54,414 nucleotides of DNA from Candidatus Aerophobus profundus SCGC AAA252-L23 (GCA_000402295.1 AQRW01000183.1:1-54414); one strand, 5' to 3'; counted from the first letter of the stretch, positions 1 through 8,932 are shown. Notes: a model not told the origin generated them from the sequence alone. Translations and numbers: made by a program.

Positions 1-374
1 GGCTCCTTTTGATCCCTTTCGGGGATTTACTGGCCCTGTCAGAACTCTAACAACTCTAAGTGATTTTTAGGTCTTCACGAAACTCTAAACCCGCATCAAT
101 AAACACTTTCAGGGGTTGCAGAAATCCAATTTTCTAAACTCTGGAAACCCTTGCTATATGCGGATTTGTAAGGTTGCTCTTTGAAAAATACTTCAAAAAA
201 AGCTCTTTTTGACCCCTGTTTTTGGGGCGTTTAGGAAGATTTTACTTTTGTGAATCCCTTTCATGAAAATTTCATTTTTGTCTGTCACAAGAGGAAAATA
301 GCTTCCTAAATCTCTTAATTTGGGTACTCTTCGGAAGGTATAATTTCATCGACCTTCACAAAAGGAGAGTACCC
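1..374. other. Non-coding stretch left of the IS transposase
   Basis: I see no convincing coding sequence on either strand here. The stretch contains AT-rich sequence with short motifs resembling the sequence right of the transposase. ACTTTTGTGAA near 245 is matched at about 1704, and TTTCAGGGGTTGCA near 108 resembles TTTTAGGGGTTCAC near 1738. These repeats are direct rather than inverted, so I cannot fix the left end of the insertion sequence. GACCCCTG near 211 is a possible inverted partner of the right end. An AGGAGAG Shine-Dalgarno site lies just before the transposase start. Confidence 0.4.
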
Positions 375-1688
375 ATGAAACAGATCTCTTTATTTAAACC
401 GGAGGATTTACCTCCACGCATTCTTTATGAGAAGCTCTTTGAAAATCTACCGGCTCTAAGCCCAGATGAGAGGAGAATGGGAAGACCTCCTTTCTCCAGA
501 GATTTCCTGCTCAAGGCACTAATTTACAAGGCCTTGAGAAGAATTCACAGTTTAACTGACCTCATCTTTGAGTTCAAGAACAATCCCTCAACTCTGGCAG
601 TTTGCTCAGGAGATCTCTTGAGCAGAATCCCTTCGGTGGAGCGCATTTCCTCATTCTTAAGGGACACACCTAATCAAAGGTTGAGGAGGGTGCGAGATGC
701 TCTAGTAGATGCTCTTATTCGCCAAGGGGTAATAACTGCCAGAGAAGTTGCCTTAGATTCTTGTCCCATACCGGCTCATGTTAAAGAGAACAATCTTAAA
801 ATCTCAGTCAAAGACAGATTTGAGAAAAAGCACAGGCCTAAAGGAGATCCCGAGGCCACTCTTGGGATAATGCTTGATTATTCCAAGTCTTCCGGAAAGA
901 AAGTCCGCTATTTTTGGGGTTATCGCAATCACACTATAGTCTGCGCAGAAACAGAGCTTTCTCTTTGGGAGAGGACTTTACCTGCAAACAAAAGCGAGAT
1001 ACCTCAGGCCATTTCTATGCTCAAAGAGTTGATCGACAAACACCCTTCTCTGATAATACAAGCTGTATTGGGAGATACTATGTATGACACAGAAGACATT
1101 CTAAAGTTCATCATCAAAGACCTGAAAGCAAAAGCCGGTATTCCTCACAATCCACGAAGGGAAAAGAAAGAGGGATTCTACGTTCAAAAGAACAAAGTTT
1201 ATTGCCCGGCAGATATTGCTATGATGAGAAAAGGGAAAATGACCGTAAGGGGCATTACCTATCTTCAATACACTTGTCCCCTTCACTGGAGCAAGAGAAT
1301 ACGACAAAGATATCTTCTCTGTCCGGCAAATCATCCCAAGTTCTTCAAGCAAAAAGGCTGCAATTACTTAATTAGACTTACTCCCAGCATTAGAGAAGAA
1401 ATTGATTACGGGAGCAAAGAATTCAAATCCTTTCACAACAAGCGAACCTCCATAGAAAGATGCTTTTCTCGCTTGCTCAGTATCACCATGCAGAATCCTA
1501 CAACAGTTGGCTTGAATGCGACACGGAATCACTGCACCATAGCTCACATTACCTCTTCCCTGGTAGCCTTAACCGCCTGCCGAAGTGGACAAAGAGACAA
1601 AATCAGATTCATTAAGTCTTTTGTACCTGATTTCCTGGATGAGTTCCGAAAAGTCTCTTGCGAAGACCAAATCTGTGAAAATAATTGA
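375..1688 (+). CDS. DDE transposase (IS4/IS5/IS1182-like)
   Basis: This 437-residue protein should catalyse cut-and-paste transposition of its insertion sequence. The N-terminal 110 residues (motif RPPFSRDFLLKALIYK, then SVERISSFLRD) resemble the DUF772-type DNA-binding region of IS5/IS1182 transposases. Candidate acidic catalytic residues are the Asp in VALDSCPI (about residue 128), the Asp in VLGDTMYD (about 237) and the Glu in TSIERCFSRL (about 361), in the order expected for a DDE core. An AGGAGAG site precedes the ATG. The gene looks intact and could be active. I am unsure which IS family it belongs to because I could not delimit the terminal repeats. Confidence 0.8.
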   Translation: MKQISLFKPEDLPPRILYEKLFENLPALSPDERRMGRPPFSRDFLLKALIYKALRRIHSLTDLIFEFKNNPSTLAVCSGDLLSRIPSVERISSFLRDTPNQRLRRVRDALVDALIRQGVITAREVALDSCPIPAHVKENNLKISVKDRFEKKHRPKGDPEATLGIMLDYSKSSGKKVRYFWGYRNHTIVCAETELSLWERTLPANKSEIPQAISMLKELIDKHPSLIIQAVLGDTMYDTEDILKFIIKDLKAKAGIPHNPRREKKEGFYVQKNKVYCPADIAMMRKGKMTVRGITYLQYTCPLHWSKRIRQRYLLCPANHPKFFKQKGCNYLIRLTPSIREEIDYGSKEFKSFHNKRTSIERCFSRLLSITMQNPTTVGLNATRNHCTIAHITSSLVALTACRSGQRDKIRFIKSFVPDFLDEFRKVSCEDQICENN

Positions 1689-1739
1689 CACTGCCAAAAA
1701 GTGACTTTTGTGAAGCCCTATAAGTGATTTTGTCCAGTT

Positions 1740-1913
1740 TTAGGGGTTCACTCCAAGGTGTATGATTGCATCTGATAATCCAGCTGCTCGTATTGTGCAG
1801 AGAACTAAAAACACTCCAATTGTGTCTTGTCTGGGAATTTCTCTATCAAAAGTATCGAATCCTTGGTCTATGTATTGTTTGCCTTTTTGTATGAGGGTTA
1901 GGTATTTATTCAT
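1740..1913 (-). pseudogene. N-terminal stump of a gene cut by the IS right end
   Basis: A 57-codon frame starts MNKYLTLIQKGKQYIDQG and reads like real protein until it stops in a TAA made by the IS-side sequence CCCCTAAAAC. Its ATG overlaps the TGA of the preceding reading frame as ATGA, which is typical of translationally coupled operon genes. I infer that the insertion sequence entered this gene and that the rest was lost or lies beyond the left IS end. No function is recognisable. Confidence 0.45.
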
Positions 1914-2671
1914 TTAATGTCTTTCAAGAGTGCCTTTGGGATAATTTCTACTTTTTTGGTGGTGCCTTCTGCGTTGTCACAGTTTAGGTCAACATAAATC
2001 TGTCGAGATTGAGTAAGGTGGACGTTGAATTCTTAGTTAATGTGAGTTTCCCAAATTTTTGGTAGAGATACAAAAGTTTCGAGAGGTGTAACTTCCGGAA
2101 GTTTTTTAGACGCTTCTTTGGTAATCTTTTTGAGAGTATTTACAGCATCGGTATATAGGTTTTCAAATACGGGATATCCCCTGGGATTTCTTTTCAGGTC
2201 TTGGAATACATACTCGGATTTATCTTTATCCAAGTTTAATTCCAATGTTCGTACAAAGTCACTGAAAATCTGATGAGACTCTGACGAAACTCTGATAAAC
2301 TCATCAGAAAGCCTTGCTGTATAATTGAGCTGAGAATGGTCGATTGTATCTTGAAAAAACTGGATCTCTCTGTTTAATTGTCCAATCCGTTTAAATTGGA
2401 AGTTAATAAACCCTGGAAGATGCTTATCGATGACCTCCTGACCAGGAAGTTTTTTTTCGATTAAGTCTCTTGCTTCCGCTATTATCTGCTGTAAGTTACC
2501 CGGGGAAGATGTATCTTCTATGCAAAGTGCAAAGTTATGGGCAATATCTTTTAGTTTCTCCCTGCAGATGATCCTTGCACGGGTTTTAGGAAATATATGG
2601 CCTAAAAATTTGTCTATGAGGGTACTTCCCAAAAACTGCAAGGCTATAATCAACCACATTTTACCATCCAA
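1910..2671 (-). pseudogene. Unknown protein, split by an in-frame TAA
   Basis: The first 212 codons begin MDGKMWLIIALQFLGSTLID, with a hydrophobic N-terminal segment that may be a membrane anchor, followed by a helical charged region. They end in TAA at 2033-2035. Reading on in the same frame gives 40 more plausible residues (EFNVHLTQSRQIYVDLN, ending LLKDIK) to a TGA that overlaps the ATG of the next frame as ATGA. That junction suggests the original gene ended at 1910 and that the TAA is a recent nonsense mutation. The 212-residue product may still be made. I do not recognise the family. The coiled, membrane-anchored look is inference. Confidence 0.5.
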
Positions 2672-2763
2672 AATTCGTTGCGTCCTAGTGAGCTTTGTTT
2701 AGTTTAGAGAATGAACTGTAAGTTATTTTAGCAGGGAGAGGAAGGGTGTTAAAAAAGCTCGTG

Positions 2764-3648
2764 TTAGAAAGGGAAATTGCATTGTTTTTTGAGGCCGTGT
2801 TTTATCAGTTTTGAGAGTACGAATCGGGCCGCTGCGACCTGTCGCGTTGTTGCTTCATCTAGATAAGACCATTCGCTATGGAAGAGGCTGTTTCGGACTA
2901 CATAGATGCATAGAACCAAATACTTTAGGGCTTCCAAGTCAAACTCTGAGTTGCTAATCTTTTGCAGTAGTTTCAAAGAAAGGTTTATCGGTGGCTTCTT
3001 GAGGCGTTTAACCTTCAAATTAGCTTTAGCAAGGTGGTCTATTGCCTTGTATTCTGGGGACTCCCGTTTGCTCTGTTGGAAATCAGCAAAAAACTCACTT
3101 GGACAGGGATCTTTACAATACTCGTTGACCCACTGTTCAATTTTTCTTCGTTCGCCTTCGACTGGCATACGACCATAGAGAAAATTGAATGCTATCCAAT
3201 AAAAAATGAAGCGCTCATATAGATAATATGCGTCATTTGCTTTCTGGATCCATCGGCTGACAAAGTCAAAGATCTCTTTCTTAGAGGACATACTTTTCAC
3301 GTTTTTGTAGGCTTGTTCAATTTTAGCAAAATCCGTTTGTTTAAATGATATTGGATTTCTTATGCTAGGACCTGCGGCCTGTTCAACTATTTGTCCCGAG
3401 CTAGTAGTAATAGTTTCGAGTTCAGGAGATCCAGCTTCACAAAGTATGGAGAGAACAAGAGAGAAGGACTCAACTTCCTTTTGAGATTCAGAGTATGGAT
3501 CCTTCTTGGGAGTAAACTCGAATCGAAGATAAGTATCATTTGGATGCCCAGGCACCGGTTCCAGTATAAAATTACTGATACTCACAGGGGTATCGATTTT
3601 TACGTTCTGGAGCCGATAAGTTGCCTTTAAAGTGGCTGGCTCATTCAT
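2764..3648 (-). CDS. HEPN-like protein with RNSLFH motif
   Basis: A 294-residue protein of unknown name. Its C-terminal third looks like an ApeA-type HEPN domain: an aromatic helix (ERFIFYWIAFNFLYG, about 141-155) followed by YVVRNSLFHSEW near residue 250, which fits the R-x4-H ribonuclease motif of HEPN domains. HEPN proteins commonly act as RNases in toxin-antitoxin, abortive infection and CRISPR-linked systems; that is family knowledge, not shown here. The N-terminal 100 residues look beta-rich and are not recognised. It sits alone between the split gene at 1910-2671 and a plus-strand protease fragment. Confidence 0.55.
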   Translation of the reverse strand: MNEPATLKATYRLQNVKIDTPVSISNFILEPVPGHPNDTYLRFEFTPKKDPYSESQKEVESFSLVLSILCEAGSPELETITTSSGQIVEQAAGPSIRNPISFKQTDFAKIEQAYKNVKSMSSKKEIFDFVSRWIQKANDAYYLYERFIFYWIAFNFLYGRMPVEGERRKIEQWVNEYCKDPCPSEFFADFQQSKRESPEYKAIDHLAKANLKVKRLKKPPINLSLKLLQKISNSEFDLEALKYLVLCIYVVRNSLFHSEWSYLDEATTRQVAAARFVLSKLIKHGLKKQCNFPF

Positions 3649-3776
3649 TTTTTTCTGTTTTCCTGTGAGAAATGATTTTTGGAGCCCAGTGCTATCTTAG
3701 CAGAAAAGTGGAGGGTGTCAAAAAGGCTATGTGGTTTAGGTGAAGGTTGACTAAGAACTGACATTTGTTAAGTTTA

Positions 3777-4250
3777 ATGATGGGAGGAAAACCCAATACG
3801 TACCGCGATCTCTGGAGAAAAATTCATAAGTCTATATGCTCTATCGTTTACTACAATAGAGGTGAACGAATCAGTTCGGGTACCGGCTTTAAAGTGGGTA
3901 ATAAACTCATTACTAATAATCATGTAATTCAAGCTCCTGAGGCAACCGATGTCTTACTTCGCTTTGTCAATGAGGATGGATATACAGATTTTGCCTCTAA
4001 GAAAATGAGTTTAGTTGATTTTCGAGCTAGGCTTGTTGACGGTATGTCAGAAAATAGCTGGGATTATGCCATTTTGGATTTTAACATTCCGGAATTTGAT
4101 ACCATCCCCTCTCTTCATCTGAGCAGTCAAGATAAGTTTGCAATTGGACAATCAGTTGCTTTGTTCGGATTTCAGTTTGATCAGTCTAATCTTTCTATAC
4201 ATTCTGGAATCCTGTCCTCTCGTTTCGTAAAAGACTATAGCAGAGAGTAA
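3777..4250 (+). pseudogene. Trypsin-like protease, truncated before the catalytic Ser
   Basis: The fold of a chymotrypsin/DegP-like serine protease is recognisable: GTGFKVGNKLITNNHV carries the catalytic His and WDYAILDF the catalytic Asp. The frame stops after GILSSRFVKDYSRE, just where the family continues to the GNSGGP serine motif. The following codons read EKIKQLNSTTYW then stop, with no GxSGG. The protein therefore lacks its nucleophile and is probably a gene remnant, though a binding-only role cannot be excluded. I chose ATG 3777 over the TTG at 3765. No strong ribosome site is visible. Confidence 0.5.
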
Positions 4251-4374
4251 GAGAAGATCAAGCAATTAAACTCAACCACATACTGGTGAGTTTAAAATAA
4301 CACATGAGGAGGTATCCAAACTTATTAACTGGTGGGTGGTTGGCTTATTTTTAACCTTTTCCAGGTCAAATTTA

Positions 4375-4698
4375 TTAGCTTGCTCTCCTTGCTAAAAAGG
4401 TAGAACTATCTCCATTATGAATTCTGATTTCACCCTCTGACAAGTTTGTCTCTTTTATTCTGACCCAACCACTGCCACAGACTGGATCACATTCATCATT
4501 GCCTTCCCAGGTAAATTCAAATCTTTTTTCACCAGCATAATTAACAACCTTCCCATCCATGTTGCCTGAAACTAAGCCAAATTGAAGATCTCCGTGATTA
4601 TCCGAACCTATTTTGATATAAGCCTGAACCTCCATATTAAAATAGTCCTCATCCCATATTTCCATTTCATAAATGTGCCAGGTTCCTATGAAATTCAT
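4375..4698 (-). CDS. Conserved hypothetical protein, ~107 residues
   Basis: A compact acidic protein starting MNFIGTWHIYEMEIWDEDYF. The pattern GTW-x-I-x-EMEIWD-x-DYF, then a glycine-rich beta stretch and EFTWEGNDECDPV-GSGWV, matches a small conserved hypothetical family seen in many unrelated bacteria; this is from memory of the family. The predicted content is nearly all beta strand and there is no signal peptide. The function is unknown. It is convergent with the protease remnant upstream and points away from cutA. Confidence 0.65.
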   Translation of the reverse strand: MNFIGTWHIYEMEIWDEDYFNMEVQAYIKIGSDNHGDLQFGLVSGNMDGKVVNYAGEKRFEFTWEGNDECDPVCGSGWVRIKETNLSEGEIRIHNGDSSTFLARRAS

Positions 4699-4861
4699 AT
4701 CTTTGTCTTTGTTGCTTCTGAAGAAAAATTAAGCCAAATCTCAGCACTTGTCAATCTGTTGAGGTCTCTGGTGGGAAGATTTCTCTTTTGTCATGCCGCA
4801 CTTTTCGGGTAAGATAGGAACGAGGCCACATTAATTACTATTCCAAGCAGGAGGTAGCGCT

Positions 4862-5173
4862 ATGAGGCAAAGATTAGTGTACGTAGTAACTGGTGATGGG
4901 GAGGAAGCCGAAAGAATAGGGCTAAGGTTGGTTGAAGAAAAACTGGCAGCCGGTACAAATATATTTCCTATAACCTCGATTTACCGATGGAATGGCAAAG
5001 TCCAAAAAGACGAAGAAGTTGCCATGCTGATCAAGACGAAATCTCAATTAGTAGATGCCGTTATTGCCCGGGTCAAAGAATTGCACTCCTATGAAGTTCC
5101 CTGTATAGTGTCACTACCGATAGAGAAAGGGTATGCACAGTTCTTGAGGTGGATTGACCAGTCCACAACCTGA
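4862..5173 (+). CDS. cutA: CutA1 divalent cation tolerance protein
   Basis: At 103 residues this is the normal length for CutA1, a small trimeric ferredoxin-like-fold protein linked to divalent metal (copper) tolerance. Diagnostic segments are EKLAAGTNIFPITSIYRWNGK, DEEVAMLIKTK and LHSYEVPCIVSLPI. The conserved Cys of the usual CVNI segment is replaced here (AAGTNI). GGAGG lies just before the ATG. The gene stops with TGA, which shows that TGA is a normal stop in this genome. Confidence 0.9.
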   Translation: MRQRLVYVVTGDGEEAERIGLRLVEEKLAAGTNIFPITSIYRWNGKVQKDEEVAMLIKTKSQLVDAVIARVKELHSYEVPCIVSLPIEKGYAQFLRWIDQSTT

Positions 5174-5193
5174 GAAAAGAGGGGGTGAAAAAG

Positions 5194-5238
5194 ATGGCAG
5201 GTGCTACCGGATACAAGCATAAACTTCACAAAAAGTGA
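5194..5238 (+). other. Possible 14-residue peptide ORF
   Basis: A short frame (MAGATGYKHKLHKK) follows a good GGGGTGAAA ribosome site, 20 nt after the cutA stop. The peptide is basic and there is no known family. It may be a chance ORF or the stump of a lost gene. Confidence 0.2.
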
Positions 5239-5286
5239 GTCTCCTATACAATTGAGTAATCTCAGATTTTGCTGGAGCACCAACCC

Positions 5287-6354
5287 ATGAGTAAGGGAGT
5301 GATCAAGTACAGCATCTTGATTCTTTGCCTTAGCCTTGTCATATGCCCGAGAGGCAATGTAGTCGCCACAGAACTCAGTGAGTTTGCTCACAAGATCGCC
5401 TTTCTTAGGCAGGGAGAAATCTGGATTTCGGATAAAGGCGGTCGGGGAATTAAGCAGATAACCAAGACCACGGGAAAAATCGAGGATTTCCTATTCTCCC
5501 CCACTCTAAAGTACCTTTGTTATTCTGAGATTATCAAATATGTTGATGAGCCGGGATGGTGGGAAGAAGGAGAGAAGATAGCTCAAAGAGCAGTATGCTC
5601 AATTGTAATTATGGAACTTAAAGGTCGGAAGGTATTGAAAGAAATAATGCCACCGGAGGGCAATTGGATATATCCTGCCAAATGGTCAGCTGAAGACAAA
5701 CTACTATTCTATGGGGCTTCCGGTTTTGATGTATGGGGCTTTTTTGAATACGATGCGCAAGAAGGAATTGAGGGAGAAATAGACTACCGGGAAGGAAGCA
5801 TCTTGCTCAATGCTGACTTTCACAAAGATGGGTTGCTTATGGCCTATGTGGATTACTCAGGGGTTGGAGAGGAATTCAAGGAAGATCTTCACTTAGTTGA
5901 CCTAAGGTCGAATGATGACAGAATTCTCCTATCCAAGAGAAGCATATTGGAGCCTAGAATATCTTCTGATACCAGAAATGTTGCCTTTGTGGAGGTAGAG
6001 TATGTGGAGAAACAGGGCTTTGATAACCTATGGATCTACCGGATCAAAGATGGTTCTTTGACGAAACTGTATCGAGGACCGGCCAAGGCAAAGACTGGAG
6101 GGGTAAGTCAACTTTCGTGGTCTCCTGATGATCGGCATATTGGGATGTTTTTTTCACCCAAGGCGCTAATATTAGAAATTCAAGATCCAAGCAATATTCA
6201 TGGAGTTCGGGGAATAGATTTTGGCTGGATTGAGAATAGGAAGATAATCTTTGGGCAGGGAAACAACATATATCTGTACAACTTAGATACCGGAAAGAGG
6301 GAACTGTTCTTTGAAGATGCTTCAAAGCCTGTATTCTTGTGGCAGAAGAACTAG
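5287..6354 (+). CDS. Secreted TolB-like beta-propeller protein
   Basis: A 355-residue protein with an N-terminal signal peptide (SILILCLSLVICPRGNV) followed by repeated beta-propeller blades of the TolB/WD40-like type: KIAFLRQGEIWISDKGG, IKQITKTTGKIEDFLFSP and LSWSPDDRHIGMFF. Such proteins usually act in the periplasm or outside the cell as binding or scaffold proteins. I start at ATG 5287, which has GGAG nine bases upstream, rather than the TTG at 5269. The next gene begins 13 bp downstream, so they are probably co-transcribed. Confidence 0.7.
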   Translation: MSKGVIKYSILILCLSLVICPRGNVVATELSEFAHKIAFLRQGEIWISDKGGRGIKQITKTTGKIEDFLFSPTLKYLCYSEIIKYVDEPGWWEEGEKIAQRAVCSIVIMELKGRKVLKEIMPPEGNWIYPAKWSAEDKLLFYGASGFDVWGFFEYDAQEGIEGEIDYREGSILLNADFHKDGLLMAYVDYSGVGEEFKEDLHLVDLRSNDDRILLSKRSILEPRISSDTRNVAFVEVEYVEKQGFDNLWIYRIKDGSLTKLYRGPAKAKTGGVSQLSWSPDDRHIGMFFSPKALILEIQDPSNIHGVRGIDFGWIENRKIIFGQGNNIYLYNLDTGKRELFFEDASKPVFLWQKN

Positions 6355-6367
6355 GAGGTAAGCTCTT

Positions 6368-6595
6368 ATGGGAAAACCTGTGCCCCCAGTTATCGCAGCC
6401 GTATTCCTCACCGTAGCTTTGTTTGCAGCGGCTATCCCGACATACGGAAAGACCAGCGTGTTGGACAACCTCATCGAGAGAGCAGACGTTATCGCGGTGG
6501 TGGAAGTTATCTCGACAGATTATACTGCAACGGCTGCAGATGGTCCGATGTATGCCGAAGCAAAGATTCTCAAGGTCATAAAGGGAAATATATAA
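6368..6595 (+). pseudogene. Truncated secreted protein (N-terminal stump)
   Basis: A clear signal peptide (PPVIAAVFLTVALFAAAIPTYG) and the start of a mature domain (VLDNLIERADVIAVVEV ... EAKILKVIKGNI) end abruptly at codon 75. Proteins with this kind of AKILKVIKGN segment normally run much longer. AGGAGG nine bases upstream supports the start. Just after the stop the sequence changes to the 3' part of an MGMT-like gene, so a deletion has probably joined two unrelated genes. Confidence 0.45.
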
Positions 6596-6624
6596 GGATT
6601 CCCTGTTATAATGCCCTGCATAAA

Positions 6625-7008
6625 ATGGGTGTCAAACCAGGAGAAAAGATTGTTCTTGTCAATCCCGGTGAAATAATGAAGACAATGAAAGGCATTCCGG
6701 AGGGAAAACTGATCACTATTGTTGAGATTTGCAGGCGGATTGCCAGAAAACACAAGGTGAAAGGTTGCTGCACTCTGACCACTGGAATCTTTATTATGAC
6801 CATTGCCAATGCAGTTGAGGAAGTAACAAAGAAAGGTAAGGATTTGAGCATTCCCTATTGGCGAACTTTGAAATCGGAGGGCTTTTTGAATGAAAAATAT
6901 CCTAGTGGGGTAGCAGCGCATAAAGAATTACTGCAAAAAGAACGTTTTCGAGTTACCGCAAAAGGCAAAAGATGCTTTGTAGAGAATCATCAAGACTACA
7001 TTAACTGA
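6625..7008 (+). CDS. MGMT-family protein (probably 5'-truncated)
   Basis: The protein resembles the C-terminal half of a subgroup of O6-methylguanine-DNA methyltransferase/ATL-like proteins: IPEGKLITIVEICRRIA, then TLTTGIF, IPYWRTLKSEGFLNEKYP and HKELLQKERF. In relatives I remember, about 45 residues precede the VLVNP segment; they are missing here and the upstream sequence belongs to a different gene. The acceptor PCHR motif of true MGMT is absent, as is usual in this subgroup. Whether the short form is made and works is uncertain. Confidence 0.55.
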   Translation: MGVKPGEKIVLVNPGEIMKTMKGIPEGKLITIVEICRRIARKHKVKGCCTLTTGIFIMTIANAVEEVTKKGKDLSIPYWRTLKSEGFLNEKYPSGVAAHKELLQKERFRVTAKGKRCFVENHQDYIN

Positions 7009-7024
7009 TAAGGGGTGAAAAACA

Positions 7025-7222
7025 ATGAGGAAAGAGAATCTCAAGCATGATATGCGTTCTGGCGGTCCAGCCGGTGCCGTGTACGGATTGGGTGTTGTTG
7101 GTGCAGCAGTATACTACATATCTCATGCTACAGGTTTTTGGATGGGAGTTCTGGGCTTTTTAAAAGCGATTGTCTGGCCAGCTTTTCTTGTTCACGGATT
7201 GCTGAAATTTCTGGGAATGTGA
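7025..7222 (+). CDS. Small two-helix membrane protein
   Basis: A 65-residue protein with a charged start (MRKENLKHDMRSGGPAGAVY) and two hydrophobic helices, VYGLGVVGAAVYYISHATGF and MGVLGFLKAIVWPAFLVHGL. This looks like a widespread family of tiny inner-membrane proteins of unknown function. AGGGGTGA is correctly placed before the ATG. It starts 17 bp after the MGMT-like gene. Confidence 0.6.
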   Translation: MRKENLKHDMRSGGPAGAVYGLGVVGAAVYYISHATGFWMGVLGFLKAIVWPAFLVHGLLKFLGM

Positions 7223-7333
7223 GCTTAATGATGAAACGGACAAGGGCTGGGGTTTGGCTAGAAAAAAGATGAAGAGGGAGCAAAGCAACAGATCTGTCCC
7301 GGAAAAACTCATCAAAGGAGATGACTAATATCA

Positions 7334-7786
7334 ATGGAAAAAGCATGGTATCTTCGGCTTTTATTTGTGCATCTGCTGAGTTTCGTTGTCAGCTGGATTC
7401 TCTATGGAGCCCTCAGAGCTAACAGGATGGGTGCTCCCACGGGTAGAGGATGGACGCTCGTTTTTTGGATAGGCTTCATCGCAGGCTGGGTACTGATGTG
7501 GTTTGTTCCCTTCAAGATCAATGTGGCTTTAAGGATATGCAATCCATGCCGGCGGGTGGACAAACCTAGTCAAATCTCCCAAAGAGAGTGGTTTAGAGGC
7601 CGATGGTTGGCAGATCAACACAGAATCTGTAATTTCATCAGCAAAGGAAGTCTGAGAAACTCCTTTCTCCTCTCAGTGGTCCAGGGGGGTAGCTCATCAA
7701 CTCAGAATGTTCCAATGCGGTTCCTGGCAAGATTCTTGAGAAGAGGAGAATGGTTTGGAAGCGAGATTGAGCAGAATTCCATCTGA
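7334..7786 (+). pseudogene. ICMT-family methyltransferase, N-terminal fragment
   Basis: Residues 1-67 (LFVHLLSFVVSWILYGALRA, then GWVLMWFVPFKINVAL) closely match the N-terminus of the membrane methyltransferase encoded at 35728-36237 in this same window. After about position 7533 the similarity stops and the rest (RICNPCRRVDKPSQ onward) looks like read-through of non-coding DNA. The SAM-binding RHP region found in complete members is missing. The start is well supported by AAGGAGATGA. This is a 3'-deleted paralogue. Confidence 0.6.
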
Positions 7787-7789
7787 GAG

Positions 7790-8206
7790 ATAGCTAAAAG
7801 TAGACAAACGAAGGTCAAATCCTCCCAAGCGGCTCTAGGAGCTCAAAGCCACATGTCATATTGCGAGCCCAACATAAGCATGATTGGTAGACATGCAGCC
7901 GCGTACCACCACGTCGTGAATGCCGTGTGTGAAAGAGTTTTCTTGTTGTCCGTTGATTTCGGACTCCCCGAGAACATGAAGAGCATGTCACAAGGATGTA
8001 AGTCCCTGAAAAACCGTCTATCCCACAACTGGCTTGATAAAAATCTCTTGACAGAGAGAATTCAGTTTTATCGAGATCTTCGAGGTCATCCCGAAGTGCG
8101 TCTCTGGGGTTTTTCCTACCGATCAGGATAAGACCTTAACCAACAGTCCTTGTGGAATGAAATCAAATCTTCTGTCTGCCGCCGCCTCCTTTAAGCCTGC
8201 ACGGTC
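7790..8206. other. Intergenic region with no recognisable gene
   Basis: Open frames here (for example 7853-8131 on the plus strand) lack ribosome sites and protein-like composition. The sequence joins the end of the ICMT fragment and probably consists of decayed DNA. A TTGACA-like hexamer at about 8048 has no gene behind it. Confidence 0.4.
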
Positions 8207-8839
8207 CTATTTCTCTATGGCAAGGATCTCAACCGCCACCGACGCTTTCTCCTTGAAGTACTCGGCATCGGACAGGGAGCCAACACCTCTGCCTATGTGC
8301 ATGGGAATGGCTACTTGAGGCTTGATGGCTGCGACTGCTTCTGCCGCCTTGTCGGCGGTCATCACGTAGGTGCCGCTCACTGGTAGGAGCGCAATATCAA
8401 CATCCAGGGTGCCCATCTCCGGAATAAAGTCCGTATCACCGGCATGATAGATACGGTGCCCTTCGACAGTAAGAATGAATCCCACATAACCGGACTCCTT
8501 AGGATGGAAGGGTACTCCGGGGCTGCGAAATTTGTTGATGTTATAAGCTGGCACCACGCTGATGGGTACACCTCTTACGGTAAGTTCATCGCCGGGCTTC
8601 ACGACTTCTATTTGGCCAGAAAGATTGGCCGCTGCAGCCGTCACCGTCACGATCACTGAATCTTCCTTCTGAACCTGGGCCACATCCACCGGGGAGCAGT
8701 GATCACGATGGTCGTGGGTAATTAAAATCAGATCAGCCTTGGCACCATCTTCTATCTTCCAGGGGTCAATGTAGATCACCAGTCCATTGCCTTCGATGCG
8801 GAAACTGGAATGACCCAACCAGTGAATGTTCGATACCAT
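8207..8839 (-). CDS. MBL-fold metal-dependent hydrolase (UPF0173-like)
   Basis: A 210-residue metallo-beta-lactamase-fold hydrolase. WLGHSSFRIEG and the metal ligands THDHRDHCSP are typical of the YtkL/UPF0173 and UlaG-related group, with further ligands at HAGDTDF and AIPMHIG. The usual product is a cytosolic metal-dependent hydrolase of unknown substrate. A perfect GGAGGTG seven bases upstream fixes the start at 8839 (MVSNIHWLG); a longer frame exists but has no ribosome site. It is transcribed after the HU gene, 93 bp downstream. Confidence 0.85.
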   Translation of the reverse strand: MVSNIHWLGHSSFRIEGNGLVIYIDPWKIEDGAKADLILITHDHRDHCSPVDVAQVQKEDSVIVTVTAAAANLSGQIEVVKPGDELTVRGVPISVVPAYNINKFRSPGVPFHPKESGYVGFILTVEGHRIYHAGDTDFIPEMGTLDVDIALLPVSGTYVMTADKAAEAVAAIKPQVAIPMHIGRGVGSLSDAEYFKEKASVAVEILAIEK

Positions 8840-8932
8840 TTGATTCACCTCCATTTGTCCCGTCACCTCTGGCGGAGAGAGTGACTCTCCCCAGAACCTG
8901 TTATCCTCCCGACCCCATCTACTCATCGGTCT

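Noticed and set aside
1..1760. Exact IS boundaries and terminal inverted repeats
   Set aside because: Only direct resemblances and one weak inverted match could be found by eye; not enough to set ends.
7853..8131. 92-codon plus-strand ORF in the 7.8-8.1 kb gap
   Set aside because: No Shine-Dalgarno, no domain-like pattern and no supporting neighbours.
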